A stretch of DNA of 64,000 nucleotides from Streptomyces xantholiticus (GTDB lineage: Bacteria > Actinomycetota > Actinomycetes > Streptomycetales > Streptomycetaceae): NCBI RefSeq assembly GCF_014651015.1, contig NZ_BMWB01000019.1:71793-135792 (forward strand), in the 5' to 3' direction. Positions 8,064-16,515 of this stretch are shown in pieces; the stretch's first letter is position 1, and each line of letters starts with the position of its first letter. The position numbers were made by a program, and so were the translations under genes. The notes beneath the pieces are model-generated. The model ran no database searches. It saw only the letters and a list, made by a program, of their open reading frames with translations, and was not told the DNA's origin.

Positions 8064-9227
8064 ATGACCGACGAAAAGGACAACGACAGATACCCGGGCA
8101 TCGACCGGACGAACGACCGGCCCGTGTATGTCGTCGGCGGCGGCCCGGGCGGTCTCGCCGCAGCGGCCGCACTGCGGGAGCGGGGCGTACGGGCCGTCGT
8201 GCTCGAGAAGTCCGAGTCGGTCGGCGCCTCCTGGCGCCTCCACTACGACCGGCTCCATCTGCACACCACCCGCAGGCTCTCCGCTCTCCCCGGCCTGCCG
8301 ATGCCGCGCTCGTTCGGCCGCTGGGTCTCGCGCGACGACCTCGTCCGCTACCTGGAGAAGTACGCGGAGTTCCATGAGCTGGAGGTCGTCACCGGCGTCG
8401 AGGTCTCCCGTATCGAACCGGCCGGGAGCGACTGGCTGCTGCACGCCACGGGCGGGCGCGAGCTGACCGGCCGGGCGGTCGTGGTGGCCACCGGCTACAA
8501 CCACACCCCGCACCTGCCCGACTGGCCGGGCCGCGACACATACACGGGCGGACTGCTGCACGCGGGCGACTACCGCAACCCGGTGCCGTACGCGGGCAAG
8601 GACGTCCTTGTCGTCGGAGTGGGCAACACCGGCGCCGAGATAGCCGTCGACCTGGTCGAGGGAGGGGCCGCGCGAGTACGGCTCGCGGTGCGCACCGTCC
8701 CGCACATCGTGCGCCGCTCCACGGCGGGCTGGCCCGCACAGCGCACCGGCGTGCTGGTCCGCCGGCTGCCGGTGCCACTGGTGGACAAGGCCGGGGACCT
8801 CATGTGCAGGATCGCCGTGCCGGATCTGACCGAGCAGGGGCTGCCGCGCCCCGACACGGGCCTGTACTCCCGGGTCGAGCAGGGCGCGATCCCGGTCCAG
8901 GACGTGGGCCTGATCGACGCCGTCCGCACGGGCCGGGTGGAGCCCGTCGCAGCTCTTGACGCGTTCGACGACGGCAAGGCGGTGCTGGCGGACGGCACTC
9001 GGATCTCACCGGACGCCGTGATCGCCGCGACCGGATACCGGCGCGGGCTGGAAGGCGTCGTCGGGCATCTCGGCGTCCTCGACGAGCGCGGCCGGCCGGT
9101 GGTCCGTGGCGGCCGGACACCCGAGCAGGCACCCGGCCTCTACTTCACCGGCTTCACCAACCCGATCAGCGGCATGCTCCGCGAGATGGCGATCGACGCC
9201 CGGAAGATCGCGAAGGCGCTTTCCTAG
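8064..9227 (+). CDS. Flavin-containing monooxygenase (class B, YUCCA/FMO-like)
   Basis: 387 aa. The N-terminal FAD site is VYVVGGGPGGLAAAAALRER; the NADPH Rossmann motif is KDVLVVGVGNTGAEIAVDL at about 190-208; C-terminal elements are DAVIAATGYR and GLYFTGFT. This fits two-dinucleotide-domain monooxygenases that hydroxylate or do Baeyer-Villiger chemistry with NADPH and O2. No ribosome site precedes ATG 8064 (GTTACTCTCACGCTC), so the mRNA may be leaderless. It is divergent from the DoxX-DUF35 operon. A flavin reductase lies 3.2 kb downstream, though this class normally does not need one. Confidence 0.8.
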   Translation: MTDEKDNDRYPGIDRTNDRPVYVVGGGPGGLAAAAALRERGVRAVVLEKSESVGASWRLHYDRLHLHTTRRLSALPGLPMPRSFGRWVSRDDLVRYLEKYAEFHELEVVTGVEVSRIEPAGSDWLLHATGGRELTGRAVVVATGYNHTPHLPDWPGRDTYTGGLLHAGDYRNPVPYAGKDVLVVGVGNTGAEIAVDLVEGGAARVRLAVRTVPHIVRRSTAGWPAQRTGVLVRRLPVPLVDKAGDLMCRIAVPDLTEQGLPRPDTGLYSRVEQGAIPVQDVGLIDAVRTGRVEPVAALDAFDDGKAVLADGTRISPDAVIAATGYRRGLEGVVGHLGVLDERGRPVVRGGRTPEQAPGLYFTGFTNPISGMLREMAIDARKIAKALS

Positions 9228-9284
9228 AACCGGTCCGCCGCTTTGCGCGCACAACGGTTCCTGACTACCAGCCAGTTCGGTAAT

Positions 9285-9299
9285 CTGACTATGCGTCAG
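9285..9299. promoter_or_regulatory. CTGACG-N3-CGTCAG operator, copy 4
   Basis: CTGACTATGCGTCAG; one mismatch in the left half-site, perfect right half-site. It lies 47 nt upstream of the acyl-CoA synthetase ATG at 9347. Confidence 0.65.
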
Positions 9300-9346
9300 T
9301 TACCTGGCCGGGCAGCTCGGCCATCGAGCAGGAGCGGAGACCAGCG

Positions 9347-11578
9347 ATGCTCGGATCGACTCACGGCACACTCACCTCCGGCCTCCGCGCGCGCGTCGTC
9401 GCCTGCGGCGACCGGCCGAGAAACGCCGTCCACGAGGCGGCCGGACCCGCCGTCTCCGCCGGTGACCTCGATGTCGGCGGCCGTCCGCTGTACGCACCGG
9501 TGCCCGACCTGGACCGGTTCTTCCGCCCCTCCTCCGTCGCCGTCGTCGGCGCCTCGGACGCGGAGGGCCGGCCGCACACCGGCATCACCCGGCAGCTCGT
9601 CGACTGGGCGGCCCGCGTCGGCGCCCGTCTGCACCCCGTACACCCCACTCGCACGTCCGTCTTCGGCCTCGACTGCGTGCCTTCGGTTGCCGAACTCCCC
9701 GAACCGGTCGACCTCGCCGTACTGCTGGTCGGCGACCCGCTGCCGGTGATCGAGCAACTCGGCGAGGCAAAGGTGAAGTTCGCCGTCGCCTTCGCCTCAG
9801 GCTACGCGGAGACCGGCGACGAGGGCGCCGCCGCCCAGGCACGGCTGGCGTCCGCCGTGGAGCGCTCCGGCGTCCGGCTGCTCGGACCCAACACCAATCT
9901 GAACGCCTTCGAGAGGTTCCGCGACGACCTCGAAGGACCGGCCATCGCGCTGATCACCCAGTCCGGCCACCAGGGGCGGCCTGTCTTCACGATGCAGGAG
10001 CTGGGCGTACGGCTCTCCCACTGGGCACCCACCGGCAACGAGGCCGACCTCGAGACCGCCGACTTCATCTCGTACTTCGCCGAGCGCCCCGAGGTCGGAG
10101 CCATCGCCTGCTACGTGGAGGGCCTGAAGGACGGGCGCTCGTTCCTGCTCGCCGCCGACCGGGCGGCCCGCCGGGGTGTGCCGGTCGTCGCGGTCAAGGT
10201 CGGCCGCACCGACGCCGGGGCGCGCACGGCCGCTTCGCACACCGGCAAACTCACCGGCAGCGACCAGGTGGTGGACGCGGCGATGCGGCAGTTCGGCGTG
10301 ATCCGCGTCGACGGCCTCGACGAACTCCAGGACACCGCGGCCCTGCTGGCCCGTGCCCGCCGACCGGTCGCCGACGGGGTGGCCGTCTACTCGATCTCCG
10401 GCGGTACGGGCGCCCACTTCGCGGACCTGGCCACCGCGGCCGGCCTGTGGCTGCCACGACTCGGCGACGCCCGGCAGAACGAACTGCACCAGTGGATACC
10501 GCCGTACCTGAACGTCTCGAACCCGATCGACAACGGCGGTCACCCCGTGGGCGACCGGCGCGGCCGCAAGATCATCGACTCGATCCTGGCCGACCCCGAG
10601 GTGGGCGTGCTGATCTGTCCGATCACCGGGCCCTTCCCGCCGATGAGCGACAGACTCGCCCAGGACCTGGTGGACGCGGCCGAGACCACCGACAAGCTGG
10701 TGTGCGTGGTGTGGGGCTCACCGGTCGGCACGGAGTCCGCCTACCGTGACACGCTGCTCGGCTCCTCCCGCGTCGCCACCTTCCGCACCTTCTCCAACTG
10801 CATCACGGCGGTTCGCGCCCATCTGTCCCACCACCGGTTCACCGCCCGCTACCGCTCCCCCTTCGACGAGGCCCCGCGCACCCCGTCCCCGTCCTTCCGT
10901 AAGGCCCAGGCGCTGATGCAGCCCGGCAGGCAGCTGAGCGAGCACGCGGCGAAGAGCCTGCTGCGCGCGTACGGGATCCGGGTGCCGCGTGAGCAGCTGG
11001 TGACCAGTGCGGCCGCGGCGGTACGGGCGGCAGCGCTGGTCGGCTACCCGGTCGTGATGAAGGCGTCGGCGCCGCAACTCGCGCACAAGACCGAGCTGGG
11101 CCTGGTCAAGATCGGCCTCACCTCCGCCAGCCAGGTACGTGACGTCTACCGCGAACTCACCGAGATCGCCCGCTACGAGGGCGTCGACCTCGACGGCGTG
11201 CTGGTGTGCCAGATGGTCGAGCGGGGCGTCGAGATGGTCGTCGGGGTCGCCCAGGACGAGCTGTTCGGCCCGACCGTGACGGTGGGGCTCGGGGGCGTAC
11301 TGGTCGAGGTGCTCCACGACACCGCCGTGCGTGTCCCGCCCTTCGGCGAGGACCAGGCACGGGACATGCTCGGCGAACTGCGGGGCCGCGCACTGCTGGA
11401 CGGCGTACGGGGCGGCCCGCCGGTGGACGTGGACGCGCTGGTGGAGGTGGTCCTGCGGGTCCAGCGCATGGCGCTGGAGCTCGGCGACCACCTCTCGGAA
11501 CTGGACGTCAACCCGCTGATGGTGCTGCCCCGCGGGCAGGGCGCGGTGGCACTGGACGCGCTGGCGGTGTGCCGGTGA
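9347..11578 (+). CDS. NDP-forming acyl-CoA synthetase (acetate-CoA ligase family), fused alpha and beta parts
   Basis: 743 aa. The order is a CoA-binding domain (FRPSSVAVVGASDAEG, LHPVHPTR), succinyl-CoA-ligase-like domains (ALITQSGHQG, ASHTGKLTGSD, YSISGGTGAHFADLA, PYLNVSNPIDNGGH), and from about 510 an ATP-grasp domain (AKSLLRAYGIRVPRE, GYPVVMKASAPQLAHKTELG, ELDVNPLMVLP). These enzymes activate carboxylates to CoA thioesters with NTP cleavage to NDP and phosphate. The start has an upstream CGGAG. Its stop overlaps the crotonase start (GTGA). A second, AMP-forming, ligase in the regulon (20730) implies two activation steps or two substrates. Confidence 0.85.
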   Translation: MLGSTHGTLTSGLRARVVACGDRPRNAVHEAAGPAVSAGDLDVGGRPLYAPVPDLDRFFRPSSVAVVGASDAEGRPHTGITRQLVDWAARVGARLHPVHPTRTSVFGLDCVPSVAELPEPVDLAVLLVGDPLPVIEQLGEAKVKFAVAFASGYAETGDEGAAAQARLASAVERSGVRLLGPNTNLNAFERFRDDLEGPAIALITQSGHQGRPVFTMQELGVRLSHWAPTGNEADLETADFISYFAERPEVGAIACYVEGLKDGRSFLLAADRAARRGVPVVAVKVGRTDAGARTAASHTGKLTGSDQVVDAAMRQFGVIRVDGLDELQDTAALLARARRPVADGVAVYSISGGTGAHFADLATAAGLWLPRLGDARQNELHQWIPPYLNVSNPIDNGGHPVGDRRGRKIIDSILADPEVGVLICPITGPFPPMSDRLAQDLVDAAETTDKLVCVVWGSPVGTESAYRDTLLGSSRVATFRTFSNCITAVRAHLSHHRFTARYRSPFDEAPRTPSPSFRKAQALMQPGRQLSEHAAKSLLRAYGIRVPREQLVTSAAAAVRAAALVGYPVVMKASAPQLAHKTELGLVKIGLTSASQVRDVYRELTEIARYEGVDLDGVLVCQMVERGVEMVVGVAQDELFGPTVTVGLGGVLVEVLHDTAVRVPPFGEDQARDMLGELRGRALLDGVRGGPPVDVDALVEVVLRVQRMALELGDHLSELDVNPLMVLPRGQGAVALDALAVCR

Positions 11579-12375
11579 CGGGCGAAGACGCCCCCGGCGA
11601 CGTGCTCGGCGCCGTCACCGACGGCGTCTCCTGGATCACGCTCAACCGCCCCGAGGTGATGAACGCGGTGACATGGGCGCAACGGGAGCGGATCATCGGC
11701 CTGCTCGCCGCGGCCTCGTCCGACCCGGCGATCCGCGCGGTCGTCGTCACCGCGACCGGGCGTGGCTTCTGCGCGGGCGCCGACCTCGGCGACGCACCGG
11801 CGCGTGTCCCTGCCCCGGGCGACGTGGCCCGTACCATCCGGCTCGGCGCGCAGCGGCTGATCGGGGCCGTACTGGACTGCGAGAAGCCGGTGATCGCCGC
11901 GGTCAACGGCACCGCGGCGGGCATCGGCGCGCATCTGGCGTTCGCCTGCGATCTGGTCCTGGCGGCGGAGGGCGCGCGCTTCATCGAGGTGTTCGTACGG
12001 CGTGGCCTGGTGCCCGACGGCGGCGGAGCGTACCTCCTGCCCCGGCTGATCGGCCCGCAGCGCGCAAAGGAGCTGATGTTCTTCGGCGACGCCCTGCCCG
12101 CGCAAGAAGCCGCCCGCCTGGGCCTCGTCAACCGGGTCGTCCCCGCGGACGCCCTGGAGAAGACGGCCCGCGAGTGGTCCGGGCGCCTCGCCACGGGCCC
12201 GACCCGCGCGCTCGCCCTGACCAAGCACCTGATCAACACCTCGCTCGACGCCGACCGTGCGACATCCTTCGCCGCCGAGGCCACGTCCCAGGAGCTGAAC
12301 ATGGCGACGAGGGACGCCCGGGAAGGGGTGGCGAGCTTCCTCGAGCGCCGGACCCCACGGTTCGAGGGCGGCTAG
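11575..12375 (+). CDS. Enoyl-CoA hydratase/isomerase (crotonase) family protein
   Basis: 266 aa from GTG 11575, which overlaps the synthetase TGA and indicates translational coupling. Crotonase signatures are ITLNRPEVMNAVTW, RGFCAGADLGD (oxyanion hole), AVNGTAAGIGAHLAFACDL and FIEVFVRRGLVPDGGGAYLLP. It probably hydrates or isomerises an enoyl-CoA made by one of the neighbouring dehydrogenases. The C-terminus (MATRDAREGVASFLERRTPRF) is normal for the family, so the gene looks intact. Confidence 0.85.
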   Translation: MTGEDAPGDVLGAVTDGVSWITLNRPEVMNAVTWAQRERIIGLLAAASSDPAIRAVVVTATGRGFCAGADLGDAPARVPAPGDVARTIRLGAQRLIGAVLDCEKPVIAAVNGTAAGIGAHLAFACDLVLAAEGARFIEVFVRRGLVPDGGGAYLLPRLIGPQRAKELMFFGDALPAQEAARLGLVNRVVPADALEKTAREWSGRLATGPTRALALTKHLINTSLDADRATSFAAEATSQELNMATRDAREGVASFLERRTPRFEGG

Positions 12376-12386
12376 CGGCTTCCCAT

Positions 12387-12401
12387 CTGACGTACCGTCA
12401 G
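12387..12401. promoter_or_regulatory. CTGACG-N3-CGTCAG operator, copy 5
   Basis: CTGACGTACCGTCAG, an exact consensus match. It ends 5 nt before the flavin reductase ATG at 12407, so as at copy 2 the repressor would cover the transcription start and the message would be leaderless. Confidence 0.75.
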
Positions 12402-12406
12402 GTTCA

Positions 12407-13024
12407 ATGGACGGCGTGATGGGACACGCAGCCATGGCCGCCACTGCCGTCCGCTACCTCCGGTCGGTCGGCGCGCCCGTCGGCGTCGAGAGGTACGAGG
12501 CGCTGCCGCCGCCCGTGCTGCGGGCGGTCGCCGAGGACGAGAGGCCGCCGGTCGCGGCCGGGGAGTTCCGGCGGGTGCTCGGGCACTTCGCGAGCGGGGT
12601 GACCGTCGTGACCGCGGTCGACGAGGACGGGCCGGCCGGGTTCGCGTGCCAGTCGTTCGCATCGCTGTCGCTGGAGCCGCCGCTCGTGGTCTTCATGGTG
12701 GGGCGTGCGTCCACGACCTGGCCGCGGATCGCCCGCGCCGGGCGCTTCTGCGTGAACGTGCTCGGCGAGGAGCAGGACGGATTGTGCCGGGGCTTCGCCG
12801 TGAGCGGGGCGGACAAGTTCGCCCGGGTGACCCACCGGCCGGCGCCCGCGACCGGGTCGCCGTTGCTGGACGGGGTGGTGGCCTGGATCGACTGCACGGT
12901 CCAGGCGGTGCACACCGGCGGCGACCACCTCATCGTGGTGGGACACGTCGAGGCGCTGGGCGCCGAAGAGGACCGCGTACCACTGCTGTTCCACCGAGGC
13001 CGGTTCGGACGGTTCGACGTCTGA
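12407..13024 (+). CDS. Flavin reductase-family (HpaC/HsaB-like) protein
   Basis: 205 aa. The flavin-reductase core reads FRRVLGHFASGVTVVTAVDEDGPAG, FACQSFASLSLEPPLVVFMV and GRFCVNVLGEEQ, with the C-terminal strand HLIVVGHVEALG. Such proteins supply reduced FMN/FAD to two-component monooxygenases, as HsaB does for HsaA in steroid ring cleavage. The N-terminal 45 residues extend beyond the family core. No classical partner oxygenase is adjacent; the acyl-CoA-dehydrogenase-fold proteins of this island should be examined as possible flavin-dependent oxygenases. Confidence 0.8.
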   Translation: MDGVMGHAAMAATAVRYLRSVGAPVGVERYEALPPPVLRAVAEDERPPVAAGEFRRVLGHFASGVTVVTAVDEDGPAGFACQSFASLSLEPPLVVFMVGRASTTWPRIARAGRFCVNVLGEEQDGLCRGFAVSGADKFARVTHRPAPATGSPLLDGVVAWIDCTVQAVHTGGDHLIVVGHVEALGAEEDRVPLLFHRGRFGRFDV

Positions 13025-13091
13025 TTCCCTCCAGAGGCAGGGCGGACCGGCATCCGCCGGACAGCGGCCCGGGGTCTTTCATTCGACCAGG

Positions 13092-13123
13092 TCCGAACGA
13101 GAGACCCAGGCCTCTCGTTCGGA
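13092..13123. terminator. Bidirectional hairpin terminator
   Basis: A perfect 12-bp stem (TCCGAACGAGAG / CTCTCGTTCGGA) with an 8-nt loop, 67 nt after the flavin reductase stop and ahead of opposing genes. No U-tract, as is common in Streptomyces. Confidence 0.75.
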
Positions 13124-13264
13124 TCACGCCCGGGTCGCGCGGCCCGATCCGGACGGCAGGCCCCTGACGGCGACCGGGGACGGCTTCGGCACCGGCTTGC
13201 GGCGGATGACCAGGGCCATCAGGGCCGCCGCCGCACACAGGGCGCCGGAGGTGTACCAGACCAT
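13124..13264 (-). pseudogene. Relic of an MFS transporter C-terminus
   Basis: A 46-codon stretch with strong GC3 bias begins MVWYTSGALCAAAALMALVI and continues with a basic, Pro-rich tail to an in-frame TGA. This reads like the last membrane helix and cytoplasmic tail of a drug-exporter-type MFS protein; the rest of the gene is missing. It abuts two 29-bp direct repeats (13271-13328) that may mark the deletion scar. The family call is inference from sequence character only. Confidence 0.4.
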
Positions 13265-13270
13265 GACATC

Positions 13271-13328
13271 CGGCGCTTCCCCAGCGCGCTCACCATGCCC
13301 GGCGCTCCCCCGGCGCGCTCACCATGCC
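13271..13328. repeat. Two tandem 29-bp direct repeats
   Basis: Units at 13271-13299 and 13300-13328 begin CGGCGCT and end GCGCGCTCACCATGCC, with two internal differences; a partial third copy follows. They sit between the MFS relic and the alcohol dehydrogenase stop. With the terminator at 13092 they account for the gene-free stretch 13025-13407. Confidence 0.6.
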
Positions 13329-13407
13329 CGGGCGCTGCCCTCAGGCCGGGCACGGCTTCGCGAAGGGGTGCCGATGCCCTCGACCGCTTGAACCGCGCCC
13401 GCGCCGC

Positions 13408-14457
13408 TCAGAAGGTGAGCACCCCGCGTGCCACCCGTCCGTGCTTCGCGTCGTCCGCCGCCTTCGCGAAATCCTCGACCGGATAGGTGGCGGTGACCAG
13501 TTCGTCGAGGAGGAGGCGGTCCTGCCGGTACAGGTCCGCGTAGAGGGCGATGTCGTGCTGCGGCCGGGAGGAGCCGTAGCGGCAGCCGAGGACGGACTTG
13601 TCCAGGAAGAGCGACGCCGGCAGGAACGACGCCTGCGCGGTCGGGGACGGCATGCCCAGCAGGACCGCCTGGCCACGGCGGTCGAGCAGTTCGATCGCCG
13701 CACGGATCAGCGCGGTGCTGCCCACGCACTCGAAGACATGGTCCGCGCCGGTGGGAAAGAGCCCCCGTACGCCGTCGACGGAGTCGAGGAAGTCCGTGGC
13801 GCCGAACTGCCGGGCCACCGCCTCCTTCGCCGGGTTCGTGTCGACGGCGACGATCGCCGAGGCGCCCGCGATCCTCGCTCCCTGCAGGACGTTGAGGCCG
13901 ATGCCGCCGGTGCCGATGACGACGACGGTGTCGCCGCGGTCCACCCTGGCCCGGTTCAGTACGGCCCCGACGCCGGTCAGCACGCCGCAGCCGATCAGCG
14001 CGGCGGAGGTGAGGGGGATGTCGGCGGGGATCTTCACAGCCTGCACGGCCTTGACGATCGTCTGCTCGGCGAAGGCGGAGTTGGCGGCGAACTGGAACAC
14101 CGGCCGGCCCGCACGGGAGAAAGGGCGGCCGGGGCGGCCGATGGTCCGCCGGCACATCGTGGGGCGGCCGCGGTCGCAGTCGGCGCAGGCACCGCAGTTG
14201 GCGAGGGTGGACAGCGACACATGGTCGCCGGGGGCGACATGGCCGACGCCGGGGCCGACCGCCGCGACGACGCCCGCGCCCTCATGGCCGAGGACGACCG
14301 GGACGGGGAACGGAATCGTCCCGTCGACGACGGACAGGTCGCTGTGGCACAGGCCGGCGGCGGCGATCTCCACCAGAACCTCGCCCGGACCGGGGTCGCG
14401 TATCTCCAGGTCGTCGACGACCCGGACCTGCTCCCCGTCGAACAGGACAGCCTTCAC
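13408..14457 (-). CDS. Zinc-dependent alcohol dehydrogenase (MDR, class III-like)
   Basis: 349 aa. The catalytic zinc motif is AAGLCHSDLSV with LGHEGAGVVAAVGPGV; the structural zinc cluster is CGACADCDRGRPTMC; the NAD(H) fold shows VVVIGTGGIGLNVLQGARIAG. It oxidises a primary or secondary alcohol intermediate and is close to formaldehyde/mycothiol-type and benzyl-alcohol dehydrogenases. The start is GTG 14457, overlapping the TGA of a relic acyl-CoA dehydrogenase C-terminus (14454-14519), so it was once translationally coupled to that gene. It probably lies in one minus-strand operon with the SDR, controlled by operator copy 6. Confidence 0.85.
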   Translation of the reverse strand: MKAVLFDGEQVRVVDDLEIRDPGPGEVLVEIAAAGLCHSDLSVVDGTIPFPVPVVLGHEGAGVVAAVGPGVGHVAPGDHVSLSTLANCGACADCDRGRPTMCRRTIGRPGRPFSRAGRPVFQFAANSAFAEQTIVKAVQAVKIPADIPLTSAALIGCGVLTGVGAVLNRARVDRGDTVVVIGTGGIGLNVLQGARIAGASAIVAVDTNPAKEAVARQFGATDFLDSVDGVRGLFPTGADHVFECVGSTALIRAAIELLDRRGQAVLLGMPSPTAQASFLPASLFLDKSVLGCRYGSSRPQHDIALYADLYRQDRLLLDELVTATYPVEDFAKAADDAKHGRVARGVLTF

Positions 14458-14519
14458 CGTGGCTCCTTCGGCAGGCCGAGCACCCGCTCGGCGGTGATGT
14501 GGGGCCGGCTCTCGTCCGG
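14454..14519 (-). pseudogene. Relic C-terminus of an acyl-CoA dehydrogenase
   Basis: In the frame ending at the TGA that overlaps the alcohol dehydrogenase start, the minus strand encodes DESRPHITAERVLGLPKEPR and stop. The end IxAERxLGLPK is the family's characteristic C-terminus; the intact homologue at 18269 ends NIVAERILGLPKGR. Upstream the frame loses similarity and meets two copies of GCCGTTCACGCA near 14531 and 14562. I read this as the residue of a deleted dehydrogenase gene. Confidence 0.6.
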
Positions 14520-14565
14520 TGCACGCGCGCGCCGTTCACGCAGTGCGTGCTGTTCCCGGTGCCGT

Positions 14566-15477
14566 TCACGCATTGGGGCGGGCACCGCGCTGTGCCGCCG
14601 AGGACATCGCCTCCAACTGCGCCAGGAGCGGCATCGGGTCGGTGCCGACCGTGCCCGGAAGGAAGTCGGCTATCCGTTCCGGGGTCCAGGGGCCCTCGCC
14701 GTAGGCGGCGCGCAGTTCCCTCGGCTGGGCCCAGACCGCGATCTTGGGACCGGCGACCGTGTAGACCTGACCGGTGATCCCCTCGGCGCGTGCGCGCTCG
14801 GAGAGGAGGTAGACGACCAGCGCCGCGACGTCCTCGGGCTCGCCGATCTCCTTGAGTTCCATCGGGACGCCTGCCGACATGCGGGTACGGGCGACCGGGG
14901 CGACCGCGTTCGCCGTGACGCCGTACTTGTGCAGGCCGAGCGCCGCACTGCGCACCAGCGAGATGACGCCGCCCTTGGCCGCCGCGTAGTTGGCCTGGGA
15001 CACGCTGCCCTGGTGGTTTCCGCTGGTGAAGCCGATGAGCGTGCCGGAGCCCTGCGCCCGCATCACCGCGGAGGCGGCGCGGAAGACGGTGAAGGTGCCT
15101 TTGAGGTGGGTGGCGAGGACGGGGTCCCACTCGTCCTCGGACATGTTGAACAGCATCCGTTCGCGCAGGATCCCGGCGACGCACACGACCCCGTCCAGGC
15201 GTCCGTACTCGGCGAGTGCCACGTCCACGAGCCGCTGCCCGCCCGCCATCGTGGCGATGTCGTCGGCCACGGCGACGGCCGTGCCGCCCGCCGCCTCGAT
15301 CTCCTTGACGACGCCGTCCGCGATCTCCGACGTGGGTGAGGCCCCCTCGATCGAGACGCCGAGGTCGCCCACGACGACCCTCGCGCCCTCTGCGGCGCAG
15401 GCCAGCGCGACCGCCCGTCCGATGCCGCGGCCGGCCCCGGTCACGGCGACGGCCTTGCCTGCCAAGAAGTTCCCCAC
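14566..15477 (-). CDS. Short-chain dehydrogenase/reductase
   Basis: 303 aa, longer than a classical SDR (about 250). The NAD(P) motif is VAVTGAGRGIGRAVALACAAEG; the catalytic region is GFTSGNH...QANYAAAKGGVISL (Tyr and Lys of YxxxK); PVARTRMSAGVPMELK follows. The C-terminal extension (about 250-303, WTPERIADFLPGTVGTDP) resembles SDRs of fatty-acid and steroid 3-hydroxyacyl-CoA oxidation. GTG 15477 has GAAGGGG 7 nt upstream. Operator copy 6 lies 23 nt upstream and the cyclase diverges from the same region. Confidence 0.85.
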   Translation of the reverse strand: MGNFLAGKAVAVTGAGRGIGRAVALACAAEGARVVVGDLGVSIEGASPTSEIADGVVKEIEAAGGTAVAVADDIATMAGGQRLVDVALAEYGRLDGVVCVAGILRERMLFNMSEDEWDPVLATHLKGTFTVFRAASAVMRAQGSGTLIGFTSGNHQGSVSQANYAAAKGGVISLVRSAALGLHKYGVTANAVAPVARTRMSAGVPMELKEIGEPEDVAALVVYLLSERARAEGITGQVYTVAGPKIAVWAQPRELRAAYGEGPWTPERIADFLPGTVGTDPMPLLAQLEAMSSAAQRGARPNA

Positions 15478-15499
15478 GACCGGCCCCTTCCCGCATTTT

Positions 15500-15514
15500 C
15501 TGACGGACCGTTAG
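15500..15514. promoter_or_regulatory. CTGACG-N3-CGTCAG operator, copy 6
   Basis: CTGACGGACCGTTAG, one mismatch. It is centred in the 81-nt divergent region between the SDR (start 15477) and the cyclase (start 15559), so one bound dimer could repress both. Confidence 0.7.
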
Positions 15515-15558
15515 ATTCTCGGGAGTCGGATGCACGAACACAAGACCCGGGAGGCCCC

Positions 15559-16485
15559 ATGTCACTGCCGGCCGCGTTCCACGACATCGCGAAACGCGTC
15601 AACAACTGGGGGCGCTGGGGTGATGACGACGAGATCGGCACCCTGAACCTGATCACCGAGGAGGCGGTAAGGGGCGCCGCCGCCGCGGTCCGCGGCGGAC
15701 TGCGCATCCCCCTCGCACTCCCCCTCCGGCAGGACGGCGTGCAGACCGGCGTCATCCCGGGCCGGGTCAACCCGCTGCACACGATGGTCCAGATCAACCA
15801 GGAGCTGTTCGGTCCCGGCACCGTCGCCACCAGCGACGACACCGTGACGATGGGGCTCCAGTCGGCCACCCACTGGGACGCCCTGACCCACGCCTCGCAC
15901 TCCGGCCGCCTCTACAACGGCCGCCCTGCCGACACCATCACGCCGCACGAGGGCGCCCGTTTCAGCGGTATCGACAAGGCCCCGCCCGTCGTCTCACGCG
16001 GCGTACTGCTGGACGTGGCGCGCGCCAAGGGCCTCGACCGGCTGCCCGGCGACCACGCCGTCACACCGGAGGACCTCGACGAGGCGGCGGAGTTCGGGCG
16101 TCTCACCGTCCGCGGCGGCGACATCGTCCTCGTACGGACGGGACAGATGCAGCTCTTCCTCGGCGGCGACCGGCACGGCTACGGATATCCGTCGCCAGGT
16201 CTGTCGGTGCGCACGCCCGAGTGGTTCCACGCCCGGAATGTCGCCGCCGTGGCGAACGACACGCTCACGTTCGAGATCTTCCCGCCGGAGATCGAGGACC
16301 TCTGGCTGCCGGTGCATGCGCTCCATCTGGTGGAGATGGGCATGCTGCAGGGCCAGAACTGGAATCTGGAGGCGCTGTCCGCAGCCTGTGCGCAGCAGCA
16401 GCGCCACGCCTTCCTGCTCTCCGCGATGCCGGAGCCCTTCGTGGGCGGCACCGGCACTCCGGTCGCCCCTGTGGCCGTGCTCTGA
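15559..16485 (+). CDS. Cyclase-family metal-dependent hydrolase (kynurenine formamidase fold)
   Basis: 308 aa. The family motif HxDxxxH is present as SATHWDALTHASHSG, with RWGDDDEIGTLNLIT near the N-terminus and GDIVLVRTGQMQ and VHALHLVEMGMLQGQNWNLEAL further on. Members hydrolyse amides or lactone-like rings (kynurenine formamidase, isatin hydrolase) and recur in aromatic and alicyclic catabolism, where they may open a ring. GGGAGG lies 5 nt before ATG 15559. It looks monocistronic under operator copy 6. Confidence 0.8.
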   Translation: MSLPAAFHDIAKRVNNWGRWGDDDEIGTLNLITEEAVRGAAAAVRGGLRIPLALPLRQDGVQTGVIPGRVNPLHTMVQINQELFGPGTVATSDDTVTMGLQSATHWDALTHASHSGRLYNGRPADTITPHEGARFSGIDKAPPVVSRGVLLDVARAKGLDRLPGDHAVTPEDLDEAAEFGRLTVRGGDIVLVRTGQMQLFLGGDRHGYGYPSPGLSVRTPEWFHARNVAAVANDTLTFEIFPPEIEDLWLPVHALHLVEMGMLQGQNWNLEALSAACAQQQRHAFLLSAMPEPFVGGTGTPVAPVAVL

Positions 16486-16515
16486 CGCCCAAGGGCTCCG
16501 ACACCCCAAGGACGG

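Noticed and set aside
9797-12444. Long minus-strand frames over the acyl-CoA synthetase and crotonase
   Set aside because: Both plus-strand genes have full family motifs; the reverse frames have none.
13271-13328. CRISPR-like direct repeats
   Set aside because: Only two adjacent units without spacers.
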